A DNA stretch of 64,000 nucleotides from Mesorhizobium amorphae CCNWGS0123 (GTDB lineage Bacteria; Pseudomonadota; Alphaproteobacteria; Rhizobiales; Rhizobiaceae). Numbering within the stretch: position 1 is the stretch's first letter; the number at the start of each line of letters is the position of its first letter. The notes under the pieces are model-generated. The model was not told where the DNA came from. It was given only the letters and a program-made list of their open reading frames with translations, and did not search any database. The stretch is taken from contig NZ_CP015318.1 in assembly GCF_001686985.1 (NCBI RefSeq), positions 5,764,001 to 5,828,000 of the forward strand, written 5' to 3'. A program made the translations under genes and the position numbers. Below are positions 1 to 7,659 of the stretch, in pieces.

Positions 1-712
1 CCGGGCGCACCAGATCGTGGGCTCTTCCCAACGCCGCGAGCCTGCTCGTCAGTTCGTGTGCCATCTCCTCCGTGGACTTGGCTGATCGTGACGTGATCGT
101 GGTTAGCGCCGTTGCGATACTCAACAAATTCTTGACTCTGTGGCTCATCTCTCCTGCAAGCAGTTCGTTGGCCTCTTCGGCCTGCTTGCGACCCGTGACG
201 TCGAGAAAAACTCCAAACATCGTCCGGCCTTCGATGTTGGCATCATCTCCTTGGCCTCGGGCAGAAATCCATCGCACGGTATCTCCGACCATAATCCGGA
301 AATCGATCTCGTAAGGACCAACTATCGCGCGAGTTGCAGCAAAGGCCGCACGGACCCTGTCCCGATCTGCAGGATGAATCTTGGCAGAGAGGTCCTCGAA
401 AATCACGAAACGACGGAACGGCAGATCCCAAAGGCCATAACCATGCTGGTCCATTGTAAAATGATCTGTGTCAACGTTCCACGACCACAACGCTACGCCC
501 GCTGCGTCGATGGCGAGTCGCAGGTGACTAGCGTTCCATTTTATGAATGGATGGGCATCGGAGGGCAATGGTAAGTCTTCCTTCTCCTTGCCTTGCGTAC
601 GGCGAACATTTTGTGTCAGTTCGGCCACCGAGATGACGTTGGTGCCTACCGTCTCAGGTACGTTGTCGGAAAGCCTTGTGGAAGTTGGTACACGTGTGCT
701 CATCCGGGCCAT
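1..712 (-). CDS. HWE-type sensor histidine kinase, 5' part (runs off left edge)
   Basis: Translating the minus strand from the ATG at 712 gives 237 codons that stay open to the window edge; an in-frame TGA lies just upstream of that ATG. Residues about 60-170 look like a PAS domain (AIDAAGVALWSWN, then IHPADRDRVRAAF, RWISARGQG and GVFLDVTGRK). The domain is followed by EMSHRVKNLLSIA, the phospho-acceptor box of HWE/HisKA_2 kinases, with His191 as the likely phosphorylation site. The catalytic ATPase half is outside the window. Such kinases are typical of alphaproteobacteria, and some feed the general stress response through PhyR, which would fit the stress genes alongside; that link is inference. 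A second ATG at 703 is an alternative start. Confidence 0.85.
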   Translation of the reverse strand, partial: MARMSTRVPTSTRLSDNVPETVGTNVISVAELTQNVRRTQGKEKEDLPLPSDAHPFIKWNASHLRLAIDAAGVALWSWNVDTDHFTMDQHGYGLWDLPFRRFVIFEDLSAKIHPADRDRVRAAFAATRAIVGPYEIDFRIMVGDTVRWISARGQGDDANIEGRTMFGVFLDVTGRKQAEEANELLAGEMSHRVKNLLSIATALTTITSRSAKSTEEMAHELTSRLAALGRAHDLVRP

Positions 713-748
713 AAGCCGGAATCAGGCGTTAAGTTCCATATGGCCGGA

Positions 749-1010
749 TCATCGCCCGTCCTTGGCCTTGCCGTAGGCGTTCCGGCTGGTGTCGGGCGTA
801 TAGATGAGGCCGACTGTCTTGCCGCCGCACTTGGTCTATTTCAGCTTGGGAGTGAGGTCGTCGGCCATTGCCGGCGCGTCCCGGTCCGAACCGATCGCGG
901 AGCTTCTCCAGCTCCAGGGGCTGGCTATGGTTGCAGGGTGCCCGATGGCAAAATGTCGTCACCGTCATCGTCGCGTCGATCAGCGATTGGAACGTCTAGC
1001 CCTTACCCAT
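749..1010 (-). pseudogene. Decayed small zinc-ribbon protein
   Basis: Read in two frames, this stretch gives a coherent small protein. It begins MGKG, then TFQSLIDATMTVTTFCHR, a linker containing LELEKLRDRFGPDAPAMADD, and ends with TKCGGKTVGLIYTPDT. The Cys pairs at both ends and the L-x-x-L-x-x-x-FGPD linker resemble the protein at 3317-3606. It is broken by a TAG at 996-998, an extra G in a GGG run near 880, and a TAG at 836-838 where a Cys codon would be expected. Three lesions argue for a true pseudogene rather than a sequencing error. Function is unknown; a small zinc-binding protein is the best description. Confidence 0.6.
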
Positions 1011-1028
1011 CGAGCCTAAGCGCCAATT

Positions 1029-1053
1029 GGAACGATTGCGCGTGAGAAGTGTT
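1029..1053 (+). promoter_or_regulatory. EcfG/RpoE2-type general-stress promoter
   Basis: GGAAC at 1029-1033 is followed after 16 bases by TGTT. This matches the alphaproteobacterial general-stress sigma factor consensus (GGAAC, 16-17 bases, cGTT). It ends about 40 bases before the ATG of the OmpA-family gene, a sensible distance for a transcription start. Confidence 0.6.
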
Positions 1054-1094
1054 CTCATGGCGACGGGACACGTCTTTAAAGGAATTTCAAAACC

Positions 1095-2801
1095 ATGAAG
1101 TACAAACGGCAAATAATCTCGGGGACCGCGCTTGGCTTACTGATGGCGTCCTCGCCGTTAGGCGCCGTCCCTTTGCATAGCAATGGCGTCGTCGACCCAT
1201 CCATGCAGGCGACGGCACTTATCCTTGCGCAGGCCGTTTGCCAGGAGGGGGAAAGCGCCGAGGCGTGTGCCGCTCGCCAGGCCAACGAGGCGCCAGCCTC
1301 CGAGCAGCCGGCACCACAAGCAGAACCTGCTCCCGCGCCTGAGGCCGCTCCTGCCCCCGCGGAAGAGGCCCCTGCAGAAGCTGCACCAACGGCCGAGCCT
1401 ACCCCCAGTCCGACTGACCAGGCCCCAGCCGAGCCCGCTCCTCAGTCCTCAGATCAACCTAAAGCCCCTGCAGCCGAGCAGCCTGCTGCCACGCCTCCGG
1501 CCGCGACCGAGCCGGCTCCGCAGCCTCAAGCTCAACCCGAAGCGCCTGCTGCAACCGAGCAGCCTGTAACCACGCCTCCGGCCGCGACCGAGCCGACTGC
1601 ACCTCGCACCGAGGCTCCGGCAACGGGGGCTCCGGCTGCAACTGAGCAGCCTGCGAAAGCGGGTCAAGCGCCCGCCGATGCGAATGCGGCACCTGCGAAC
1701 CCCGACGCAGCCCCTGTTTTGGATAGTCAGAAGGAATCTGCCCCTGCCAATGGCCCAGCACCTGCAGCGACGGAAGAGCCGACGGCCCAACCGGCAGATG
1801 CTGGCCCTCCTCCCACGTCGGACGCTGCAGCGACCGAGGCCGCCCAGCCTAAGGAGGTTCAGTCCGTCAAGTCAGAAAAAGGCTCGCGGCGCGACCGCTC
1901 GCCCGATGAAGAGGACGTGCGAAAGCGCGAGCGTCCGGAGGGAACCGACGTGGTCCGAGAGATTGGCGACCGGATCATTATCCAGTTCGGCGGCCATGTT
2001 ACGGTCGAAAGCAACGACCGGCCGCGCATGACTCGCGGCGCCAAGGAGGTCTTCTATGAAGACCTTCCCCGTGGTCGTACCCGCGAGACGATCGTGCGCG
2101 AGAACGGCAACCAAATTATCACCGTGCGGGACCGCTATGGCAATGTCATCCGGCGCTCACGCATCACTCCGGATGGCCGCGAGTACGTGATGGTCTATGT
2201 TGACGATCAATACTACAACCGCGACAACAGCTGGCGGGATCCGGGGCTCGATCTGGCCCCAATCCGGCTCACGATTCCGGTGAACGAATATATCCTGGAT
2301 GCGGCCGACGTTGACGATCCGGAACGATACTACACCTTCCTGGACCAGCCGCCGGTCGAACGCATCCAGCGACTGTACTCGGTTGATGAAGTGAAGCGCT
2401 CGGCCCGTGTTCGTGACATTGTCCGCCGCGTGGATCTCGATACGCTGACTTTCGAGACCGGCTCAGCTGATATACCTGAAAGTGAATTGGGAAAGCTGAA
2501 GGGTCTCGCCGGGGCGATGGAAAAACTATTGGGCGAGAATCCGGCCGAAACCTTTCTGATCGAAGGTCATACCGACGCTGTCGGCTCGGACGAAGACAAT
2601 CTCGCGCTATCGGACAGGCGCGCCGAATCCGTCGCATCCGCCCTTACCAACAGCTTTGCTATTCCGCCGGAAAACTTGGTGACCCAAGGTTACGGCGAGC
2701 AATTTCTGAAGATCAAGACCGAAGAAGCTACTCGTGAGAATCGGCGCGTTGGCGTCCGCCGCATCACGCCACTCGTGGCACCTGTAGCAAGCGCCAACTA
2801 A
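1095..2801 (+). CDS. OmpA-family outer-membrane/peptidoglycan-binding protein with long Pro-Ala-rich region
   Basis: The 568-residue product starts with a signal-peptide-like segment (ISGTALGLLMASSPLGAV). Residues about 60-250 are a low-complexity Pro/Ala/Glu-rich region with repeated PPAATEPA- and ATEQPA-like units, probably a flexible periplasmic or wall-spanning linker. A charged stretch follows, then a middle domain of unknown type. The C-terminal 130 residues are an OmpA/MotB-like peptidoglycan-binding domain with TFETGSADIPESEL and EGHTDAVGSDEDN, the residues that grip meso-diaminopimelate. In rhizobia such proteins anchor the outer membrane to the cell wall. A general-stress promoter lies just upstream, so induction under stress is likely. 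No clear beta-barrel is seen in the N-terminal half. Confidence 0.85.
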   Translation: MKYKRQIISGTALGLLMASSPLGAVPLHSNGVVDPSMQATALILAQAVCQEGESAEACAARQANEAPASEQPAPQAEPAPAPEAAPAPAEEAPAEAAPTAEPTPSPTDQAPAEPAPQSSDQPKAPAAEQPAATPPAATEPAPQPQAQPEAPAATEQPVTTPPAATEPTAPRTEAPATGAPAATEQPAKAGQAPADANAAPANPDAAPVLDSQKESAPANGPAPAATEEPTAQPADAGPPPTSDAAATEAAQPKEVQSVKSEKGSRRDRSPDEEDVRKRERPEGTDVVREIGDRIIIQFGGHVTVESNDRPRMTRGAKEVFYEDLPRGRTRETIVRENGNQIITVRDRYGNVIRRSRITPDGREYVMVYVDDQYYNRDNSWRDPGLDLAPIRLTIPVNEYILDAADVDDPERYYTFLDQPPVERIQRLYSVDEVKRSARVRDIVRRVDLDTLTFETGSADIPESELGKLKGLAGAMEKLLGENPAETFLIEGHTDAVGSDEDNLALSDRRAESVASALTNSFAIPPENLVTQGYGEQFLKIKTEEATRENRRVGVRRITPLVAPVASAN

Positions 2802-2944
2802 CGCGATTACAGCCCGGCGATTGGTCATCAATCGCCGGCTGTAAGAAGTCCCGATCTCACCTGCTCCGGCAAAGAGAGCAAAGCTTGTGCGTGCCCGTGT
2901 CGACGCGCATCCTGTGAGCCGCCTTTTAAGGGAGCGTCGCAGCA

Positions 2945-3124
2945 GTGGCCTACACGGTGATTTGGTACGGGAGACAGGGCATCGTTAAAAAGTCGCCCTT
3001 CGATGCCGAGAAGGCCGCGAGAGATCACGCTCTGGCGACCTTTCCTGTTCGAAAGCAGGATGACGGTATCGTAGCGGTGGAAGTCCGCAAAGACGACGGC
3101 ACGGTCGTATTCAGTCGAGCCTAG
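2945..3124 (+). CDS. Small hypothetical protein (59 aa)
   Basis: A GTG start at 2945, preceded by AGGGAG about 9 bases upstream, opens a 59-codon frame. The product begins MAYTVIWYGRQGIVKKSPFD and ends in VRKDDGTVVFSRA. The composition is ordinary for a soluble protein with alternating hydrophobic residues, and a helix with DAEKAARDHAL in the middle. It looks like the small alpha/beta proteins common in rhizobia. The gene ends 21 bases before a GC-rich hairpin. I do not recognise a family; the coding assignment rests on the ribosome binding site and amino-acid composition. Confidence 0.6.
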   Translation: MAYTVIWYGRQGIVKKSPFDAEKAARDHALATFPVRKQDDGIVAVEVRKDDGTVVFSRA

Positions 3125-3145
3125 TTGGGGCCTTTGCGAGAGTCA

Positions 3146-3172
3146 GGCCCGCTGCCGGGAAAGCAGCGGGCC
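3146..3172. terminator. GC-rich hairpin, possible shared terminator
   Basis: A perfect 10-bp stem (GGCCCGCTGC with GCAGCGGGCC) encloses a 7-base loop. It lies 3' of the 59-aa gene on the plus strand and downstream of the minus-strand promoter at 3229-3253. Neither side has a T-tract, so termination efficiency is uncertain. Confidence 0.45.
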
Positions 3173-3222
3173 CATCAAGGCTTGGCCGGAAAGGGGTATG
3201 GGCACAAGGGCATCCGGCCAGC
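3146..3222 (-). ncRNA. Candidate general-stress small RNA (about 75 nt)
   Basis: A consensus stress promoter at 3229-3253 points leftward into a stretch with no good reading frame. A transcript starting near 3221 would fold an 8-bp stem (TGGCCGGA at 3183-3190 with TCCGGCCA at 3213-3220) and then the 10-bp hairpin at 3146-3172. Two hairpins with C- and U-rich single strands are the usual build of an alphaproteobacterial regulatory RNA. This is inference from sequence only. Confidence 0.3.
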
Positions 3223-3228
3223 ATTTTC

Positions 3229-3253
3229 AACGAGTGAGGCAAATTTTTGTTCC
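3229..3253 (-). promoter_or_regulatory. EcfG/RpoE2-type promoter facing left
   Basis: On the minus strand GGAAC is followed after 16 bases by CGTT, a full match to the general-stress consensus. No start codon with a ribosome binding site lies just downstream, so the target is either the candidate small RNA or nothing. Confidence 0.5.
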
Positions 3254-3316
3254 GCCCAGCGGACTGAGTCTCCATGCATATTTTCAGCGCGTGTTCGGGC
3301 TTCGGCGGGATCTGCT

Positions 3317-3606
3317 TTAGTCTCGCTTGAAAGTCGGTTTCCAGTTGCGGTTCCGCTCACGTTGCTGGCCGGCGTAGTCGGGAATGCATGTGAAGAACGC
3401 CGGCCCCCGGTCGCGCCGGCGGCCTTGCATGTCGAGCAGCCAAAGAGCCCGACCAAATCCTGATGCATCGAGCCGTGATCGGGGCCGAGCTTTTCGATCA
3501 GCGCCCCAAGATCGAGCTTTGTCGATTTGCAGCACATCGGATGCCCGGAATTGACGTACACGGTTCCGCGGGCGGCCAGGGTGTCGGCGAGTGTCTTTTG
3601 GGGCAT
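3317..3606 (-). pseudogene. Small zinc-ribbon-like protein, frameshifted
   Basis: The ATG at 3606 follows GGAG at a normal distance. It opens MPQKTLADTLAARGTVYVNS, then GHPMCCKSTKLDLGALIEKL and LFGCSTCKAAG, giving paired Cys motifs around an LGPD linker as in the gene at 749-1010. After KAAG the frame drifts into low-quality sequence. The next frame instead gives a natural ending, RDRGPAFFTCIPDYAGQQ then RNWKPTFKRD and a stop at 3317. One missing base near 3415 therefore explains the break. If the base is real the protein is altered after about residue 70; if it is an error the gene is intact (about 96 aa). Function is unknown, probably metal-binding. Confidence 0.6.
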
Positions 3607-3688
3607 GGCGATCTCCGTTGATTGGGGTCGCCGCAACGAAGGACTACATTCCTGATATCGGTCGCGCTGGCAAGCACATCATCCACCG

Positions 3689-4147
3689 CTACTGCTGGGG
3701 GCTGCGTGGTGGCACCTGATCGAGGAGTGTGATCTCATCGGTCGCTGCTGGCAGTTCGCCCTTTGGCGTCAGCTTGTCGACTGCCTCGGGCAAATCTTTC
3801 GTGATCCTGGCGATCAGTTCATCGCGCGACAGACCAGTCTGCATCGAAAGAGCAGTGAGGGTGTCATCGTCTATTGCCGTCTCCACGTCCTTCGGTTCGA
3901 TCGGCTCGTTGGGTCCGGTACTAACCCACGAATCTACCTTCGACCCCACTCCTGCGTTTCTGAAGCGGTCGAGGATGTCCCCAAGCGCTGTCCCGGACAC
4001 ACCCTTGGACAGCTGATCCATGAGCCCGCCTTGCGGGTTGTTTGGATCGCGATTTCCTGCCCCGCGGATCAAGTCTCCGATCCTGTCGCGATTCTGGTAA
4101 GCCAGAAGACCAAGCACTGCGACAGCCAGTTTTCCCAGATTTGCCAT
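3689..4147 (-). CDS. YidB family (DUF937-like) protein
   Basis: The 152-residue product starts MANLGKLAVAVLGLLAYQNR, continues with a Gly/Asn-rich linker, and then a helical domain with GLMDQLSKGVSGTALGDIL, VDSWVSTGPNEPI and LSMQTGLSRDELIARITKDL. The last part matches the YidB pattern, in which paired helices and the VxSWVxxGxNxPI motif are conserved. A ribosome binding site (GGGAGG) precedes the start by 5-6 bases. The role of YidB proteins is not well established. The gene sits just downstream of the DNA ligase gene on the same strand, about 70 bases apart, so the two may be co-transcribed. Confidence 0.85.
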   Translation of the reverse strand: MANLGKLAVAVLGLLAYQNRDRIGDLIRGAGNRDPNNPQGGLMDQLSKGVSGTALGDILDRFRNAGVGSKVDSWVSTGPNEPIEPKDVETAIDDDTLTALSMQTGLSRDELIARITKDLPEAVDKLTPKGELPAATDEITLLDQVPPRSPQQ

Positions 4148-4219
4148 TGGTTCCTCCCTTAGGTCACAGGGAGAAGATTTCGTGCTCGCAAAGGTTCCAC
4201 CCGTTCGACCCGGTCGGCG

Positions 4220-5110
4220 CTAGCCCGCGTCTTCCCGAAAATCCTGTAGCGAGGTGTGGCGAAGGTCTTCCTCGCCCCGTAGGTGTTTTACACGGCCAAT
4301 CAGCCCCGGCCTGACCCATTGCGTCGCCGGCCGCCTCATGCCCTTCGGCGGTGGCCCTGCATGCTCCTGGACCCGTTTCCAGAGGCGTTCCCGCATTTCC
4401 CGATTCAGGGTGATGAACGCCGATCCGACATAGCGACCTGTGCCGCGCTCGGCCATCAGGGCAAACGCAGGCTTGCCCGCCTCGCGCTCGACGCCTAGCA
4501 GTTCGTATTCGTCGATGCTGTAGCATTTCGTCTTCAGCCAATTCGTCGACTGCCCGCTTCGGTATTTGCTGTCTTTGCGCTTCGAAACCATGCCCTCGAG
4601 GCCGGCCTGCTCGACGAGATGGAAAATCGCCTTCGCATCGCCCGACAACGCCTGGCTGAACTGGATGCGCTCACCTTCCGGGATCGTCTCGGCCAGGATC
4701 TCGCGACGGTCTTCTAGCGGCATATCGCGCAGATCATGACCGTTGAGGTGCAGCAGATCGAAAGCGACGAAGTACAGATCATGTTGGCGCCTAGTGATGG
4801 CCTTGCGCAGTGCTGCGAAGTCGGAGATCCCCGCCTCGTTGGTGACGATGATCTCGCCGTCGATGATGGCGCTCTCAACCTCCAACTCGCCGGCCGCCTT
4901 GGCGAGGTCGCGATACTTCGATCTCCAGTCTAGGCCGCGGCGGGTGAAGATGCGCACGCCGCCGGCATCCCTGACGATCTGGGAGCGGTAGCCGTCGAAT
5001 TTCACCTCATGCAGCCAGCCATCGCCCTCGGGTGGCTTATCCACCAGGGTTGGCATCAACGGCTCAATAAACTCCAACCGGCCGGAGTCGGCGCCTGCCC
5101 GCCTACGCAT
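4220..5110 (-). CDS. ATP-dependent DNA ligase (LigC/LigD ligase-domain type)
   Basis: The 296-residue protein is a stand-alone ligase core. Motif I is EVKFDGYRSQ, with Lys37 as the likely AMP-accepting residue. It is followed by RIFTRRGLDWRSKY, IIDGEIIV, FVAFDLLHLNGHDLRD, EGMVSKRKDSKYRSG (motif IV) and NWLKTKC (motif V). The C-terminal OB-fold part contains GRYVGSAFITLNREMRERL. No polymerase or phosphoesterase domain is attached, unlike full LigD. These enzymes seal nicks in end-joining or stationary-phase repair, fitting a stress context. I chose the start at 5110 because the decayed paralogue at 8742-9624 begins at the equivalent point; an ATG at 5155 would add 15 residues. Confidence 0.9.
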   Translation of the reverse strand: MRRRAGADSGRLEFIEPLMPTLVDKPPEGDGWLHEVKFDGYRSQIVRDAGGVRIFTRRGLDWRSKYRDLAKAAGELEVESAIIDGEIIVTNEAGISDFAALRKAITRRQHDLYFVAFDLLHLNGHDLRDMPLEDRREILAETIPEGERIQFSQALSGDAKAIFHLVEQAGLEGMVSKRKDSKYRSGQSTNWLKTKCYSIDEYELLGVEREAGKPAFALMAERGTGRYVGSAFITLNREMRERLWKRVQEHAGPPPKGMRRPATQWVRPGLIGRVKHLRGEEDLRHTSLQDFREDAG

Positions 5111-5190
5111 GGAACCGAGTCTAGGTCGCCGGCTTATATTAGCCAGAGTGAACATAACGAGATTCTGAAAGGAGGAATACGAACACGCCC

Positions 5191-5382
5191 ATGAAAATGG
5201 ATGATGGGCCTGCCCGCGTTTCGGTCGTGTATTTTGGCGGTCAGTGGATCGTCCAAATCGTTGAGCAAGGACAACTCAGCAAGCGTGAATTCGAGATCGA
5301 ACAAGATGCCAAGAATTGCGCTGCGGATCACCGAACACGCCTGAGACTTCCCGCCGATCCTCCTGCAGACGGCGGAGGCTGA
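5191..5382 (+). CDS. Small hypothetical protein (63 aa)
   Basis: The 63-codon frame opens with MKMDDGPARVSVVYFGGQW and continues IVQIVEQGQLSKREFEIEQD, then ends in a Pro/Gly tail. An AAAGGAGG sequence lies about 15 bases upstream, a little far for a ribosome binding site. The N-terminal half alternates beta-strand-like hydrophobics and the rest is charged. It is divergent from the ligase gene, with 80 bases between them. It resembles many small soluble rhizobial proteins but I recognise no named family. Confidence 0.55.
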   Translation: MKMDDGPARVSVVYFGGQWIVQIVEQGQLSKREFEIEQDAKNCAADHRTRLRLPADPPADGGG

Positions 5383-5393
5383 GGAAGGTTTAG

Positions 5394-5654
5394 CTAAGGC
5401 TTAGGCTCGGAAGGCGGCGCGCTCGGGTCTGAGCAATCAGGGTTCGACCATTCCTCACACGGAGAGGGTCGATCGCCAACGCCGCCATATCGTTCCACAA
5501 GTTTTGCGAATCCGTAGGCGAAGGCGGAAAGAAGCGCCAGGACAACCTGAGGAGCCAGCCCTTTGGTTTTACCAATTAGAGTCGACGCGTATAATCGGGT
5601 TATGCCGACAAAATCCCCTCTGTGTCGGCTAGGCCCGGCGGCCGAACACCGCAC
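5394..5654 (-). CDS. Possible small membrane-anchored protein
   Basis: This 86-codon frame has one convincing hydrophobic helix (APQVVLALLSAFAYGFAKLV). A short Cys- and Pro-containing tail follows (SPCEEWSNPDCSDPSAPPSE). The N-terminal 30 residues look poor, so the true start may be an internal alternative codon near 5575. It is convergent with the 63-aa gene at 5191-5382. No family is recognised. I keep it only because the hydrophobic segment and tail are unlike the shadow frames. Confidence 0.35.
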   Translation of the reverse strand: MRCSAAGPSRHRGDFVGITRLYASTLIGKTKGLAPQVVLALLSAFAYGFAKLVERYGGVGDRPSPCEEWSNPDCSDPSAPPSEPKP

Positions 5655-5758
5655 CCCGACCTCCTCGACCGCCGGACCGCTGGGTGTGCCTTACGCCTTT
5701 TCCGTTGGTTAGGATCTTGTGCTAACTTCAAACCAGTTTGCACTGGAGCTGCCGACGA

Positions 5759-6295
5759 ATGCCGCGGATCAGCCTAGACCACCGCTTGGCGACCCGTGCC
5801 GATATGCCGGCGCTGGCTGAATTGATGAATGCAGCCATCGGCGAGCTTCAGAAGCCGTTCCTCACGGAAACGCAGATCGCTTCGAGCCGAGCGATCATGG
5901 GGCTCGATACGCAACTCATTGATGATGGAACATATTTCATTGTCGAGCAAAATGGCGTCTTGGCCGGTTGCGGCGGATGGAGTCGGCGCGAAACCCTCTA
6001 CGGCGGCGACCGTTCACCCGGGCGCGATGCAGCGCTGCTTGACCCGACAAGAGACGCTGCGCGCGTGCGTGCCATGTATACGCATCCCACCTTCATCCGC
6101 CGAGGCGTGGGTCGTCTAATCCTCAAGCTGTGCGAGGATGCCGCCCGCGGCGAGGGCTTCACAAGAGTCGAGCTTATGGCAACGATGGCCGGTGAGCCGC
6201 TCTATCGGGCCTGCGGCTTTGAGGCGGTTGAAGAAGTCGTCGACAACAGAGGTGGAGCGGGTGTGCCACTGTTGCGGATGAGGAAGACGTTGTGA
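5759..6295 (+). CDS. GNAT family N-acetyltransferase
   Basis: From the ATG at 5759 (GGAG about 10 bases upstream) the product has 178 residues. It carries the GNAT layout: an N-terminal RLATRADMPALAELMNAAI, a central beta strand with FIVEQNGVLAGCGGWS, and motif A as VRAMYTHPTFIRRGVGRLIL, whose R-R-G-V-G-R loop binds the acetyl-CoA pyrophosphate. Motif B follows as YRACGFEAVEEV. The acyl acceptor cannot be inferred. A hairpin resembling a terminator lies about 90 bases downstream, so the gene is probably monocistronic. Confidence 0.85.
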   Translation: MPRISLDHRLATRADMPALAELMNAAIGELQKPFLTETQIASSRAIMGLDTQLIDDGTYFIVEQNGVLAGCGGWSRRETLYGGDRSPGRDAALLDPTRDAARVRAMYTHPTFIRRGVGRLILKLCEDAARGEGFTRVELMATMAGEPLYRACGFEAVEEVVDNRGGAGVPLLRMRKTL

Positions 6296-6382
6296 ATGAT
6301 CGGGCGGGCTCGCACTCAAGGAAGCAGCCCCATTCCTATGTCGGCCTAGGCTGGGCCAGCCAGCAACCCTATCGCTCAACGG

Positions 6383-6422
6383 AAAGCCCGCCGCCTACTG
6401 GGAGCGCAGGCGACGGGCTTTG
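6383..6422 (+). terminator. Hairpin 3' of the acetyltransferase gene
   Basis: AAAGCCCG at 6383-6390 pairs with CGGGCTTT at 6414-6421, and the flanking CGCCT and AGGCG extend the stem, giving about 13 pairs with one mismatch around an 11-base loop. It lies between the acetyltransferase gene and the next plus-strand gene. Confidence 0.5.
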
Positions 6423-6449
6423 GTCTTCGCGGGTTTTAGCGGCTCGATT

Positions 6450-6755
6450 ATGGCAAGGGGCATCAAGATAGGCGATGAGGTCGCTATCACCGCGACAGTG
6501 CGGCGACGCGTGACCGAAGACAGGGTAAGCGTCTCCATTCCGTCCTACGGCTTCCCGCACTCGATAGTGGACAGGACATCTACACTGAAGAAGGGCCAGC
6601 CGATCGAACTGACCGGCGATGTCCTTCGCGTCGACGAGAAGACAGTGACGTTGAACCTGTCCCCGCCGGTGACGGTGGACATTTCGACCGTCAGGCTGGT
6701 GACGAGCTATGTGGCTCCGCAGAGAAAGAAACCGCTGGTCGACAAACCGACCTGA
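6450..6755 (+). CDS. Hypothetical protein, beta-rich (101 aa)
   Basis: The product begins MARGIKIGDEVAITATVRRR and continues with VSVSIPSYGFPHSIVDRTS, KKGQPIELTGDVLRVDEKTV and TLNLSPPVTVDISTVRLVTS. The pattern of alternating hydrophobic residues and turns suggests a small all-beta fold such as an OB or SH3-like barrel. An upstream in-frame start at 6420 is possible but lies inside the preceding hairpin. No strong ribosome binding site is seen. A very strong terminator follows directly after the stop codon, which supports a real transcription unit. Function is unknown. Confidence 0.65.
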   Translation: MARGIKIGDEVAITATVRRRVTEDRVSVSIPSYGFPHSIVDRTSTLKKGQPIELTGDVLRVDEKTVTLNLSPPVTVDISTVRLVTSYVAPQRKKPLVDKPT

Positions 6756-6758
6756 CAC

Positions 6759-6804
6759 GCAACAGGCCTTCCGCCATGAGGGGTTATGGCGGAAGGCCTG
6801 TTGC
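6759..6804 (+). terminator. Strong rho-independent-like terminator
   Basis: A perfect 19-bp stem (GCAACAGGCCTTCCGCCAT and its complement) with an 8-base loop begins three bases after the stop codon of the preceding gene. It is one of the longest perfect stems in the window. Confidence 0.75.
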
Positions 6805-7072
6805 TTGGACGGTCGATAGAATGCACCGCCTGTAGCTAAAATTCAGGAAGCGCGAGAAAGTTCCCGTTGGCGCAAGGCCATCGCGAAAACATTAGCCACT
6901 TGAAATGCGAAGGAGAAAAAGCCCGCTGCCTGGGGGGGTGGGCTGTTGGGGTTGGCAGCGGGCTCCGTTGCAAGGCAACGTCGAGACCATGAGCCGGCGC
7001 TAATGCGGAATACCTTAACGGAACCCGGACAATTTTACCGATCGGCTGGCCGTCTGGGGATAAGCCAGAAAT
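6805..7072. other. Gene-free stretch with one hairpin
   Basis: No reading frame with a ribosome binding site is visible. An 11-bp stem (AGCCCGCTGCC at 6920-6930 with GGCAGCGGGCT at 6954-6964) encloses a G-rich 23-base loop containing a run of seven G. The stem sequence resembles the hairpins at 3146-3172 and 7073-7100, suggesting a recurring terminator type. Confidence 0.4.
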
Positions 7073-7100
7073 GGCTCGCTGCCGGGGAAGGCAGCGAGCC
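7073..7100 (-). terminator. Terminator of the DUF1236 gene
   Basis: A perfect 11-bp stem (GGCTCGCTGCC with GGCAGCGAGCC) and 6-base loop lie 21 bases beyond the stop codon of the minus-strand gene at 7122-7430, followed on that strand by ATTTCT. Confidence 0.6.
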
Positions 7101-7121
7101 TATCGTCCAGCCGAAGCAGAT

Positions 7122-7430
7122 TTATTCGATGATCTGCACGATCTTGCGCGTATCCGGGTCAACGAGGACTGCATGGTCTCCGACGACCGTATACTTGTAC
7201 TTGACGTCCGGGACATCGATCGCGTGAAGCTCGACCGTGTCCGGCAGAGCCGTGCCGACGTTGAGTTCGACACCGAGCAGGCTGACGGATGCGAGCTTCT
7301 GTTTGTGGATGTATTCACGGACAACCGTCTGCTGTTCAGGCTTGAGAACGACGATATCGTCGGCAACAGCTGCACCGATTCCAGCGAATAGCGCAAGACC
7401 GGCGGCGATGGTGATAAGATACTTTTTCAT
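7122..7430 (-). CDS. DUF1236 family periplasmic protein
   Basis: The 102-residue product has a clear signal peptide (MKKYLITIAAGLALFAGIGA with a cleavage-like AVADD). A DUF1236-type domain follows: QQTVVREYIHKQ, a stretch with VGTALPDTVELHAID, and a C-terminal YKYTVVGDHAVLVDPDTRKI. This family is common in rhizobia, often in several copies, and its role is not established; its final strands resemble a small binding fold. The gene has its own general-stress promoter 67-91 bases upstream and its own terminator, so it is probably a single stress-induced gene. Exported to the periplasm by inference from the signal peptide. Confidence 0.85.
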   Translation of the reverse strand: MKKYLITIAAGLALFAGIGAAVADDIVVLKPEQQTVVREYIHKQKLASVSLLGVELNVGTALPDTVELHAIDVPDVKYKYTVVGDHAVLVDPDTRKIVQIIE

Positions 7431-7496
7431 GATTGATAGACCTTTCAGTGTTCAAGGGCCGCTTCTTAGCAATTATGTATTCGCTGCCCACAACAG

Positions 7497-7521
7497 AACT
7501 ATTACGGATATCGATTGTTCC
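7497..7521 (-). promoter_or_regulatory. EcfG/RpoE2-type promoter of the DUF1236 gene
   Basis: On the minus strand GGAAC (7521-7517) is followed after 16 bases by AGTT. It is about 65 bases upstream of the DUF1236 start codon, in an AT-richer intergenic stretch. Confidence 0.6.
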
Positions 7522-7659
7522 ACAAATCTACTTTTTATTCTTGACCCCGCGCCCTCATGGCTAATCAATGCCGTTAGCATATGCCGCTGGCCCGATGGTC
7601 CGTCGAACATACCCCAGCGGCGGTCGGTGTGCCCCTGTGAAACATGGCCGGCTGGCTAA

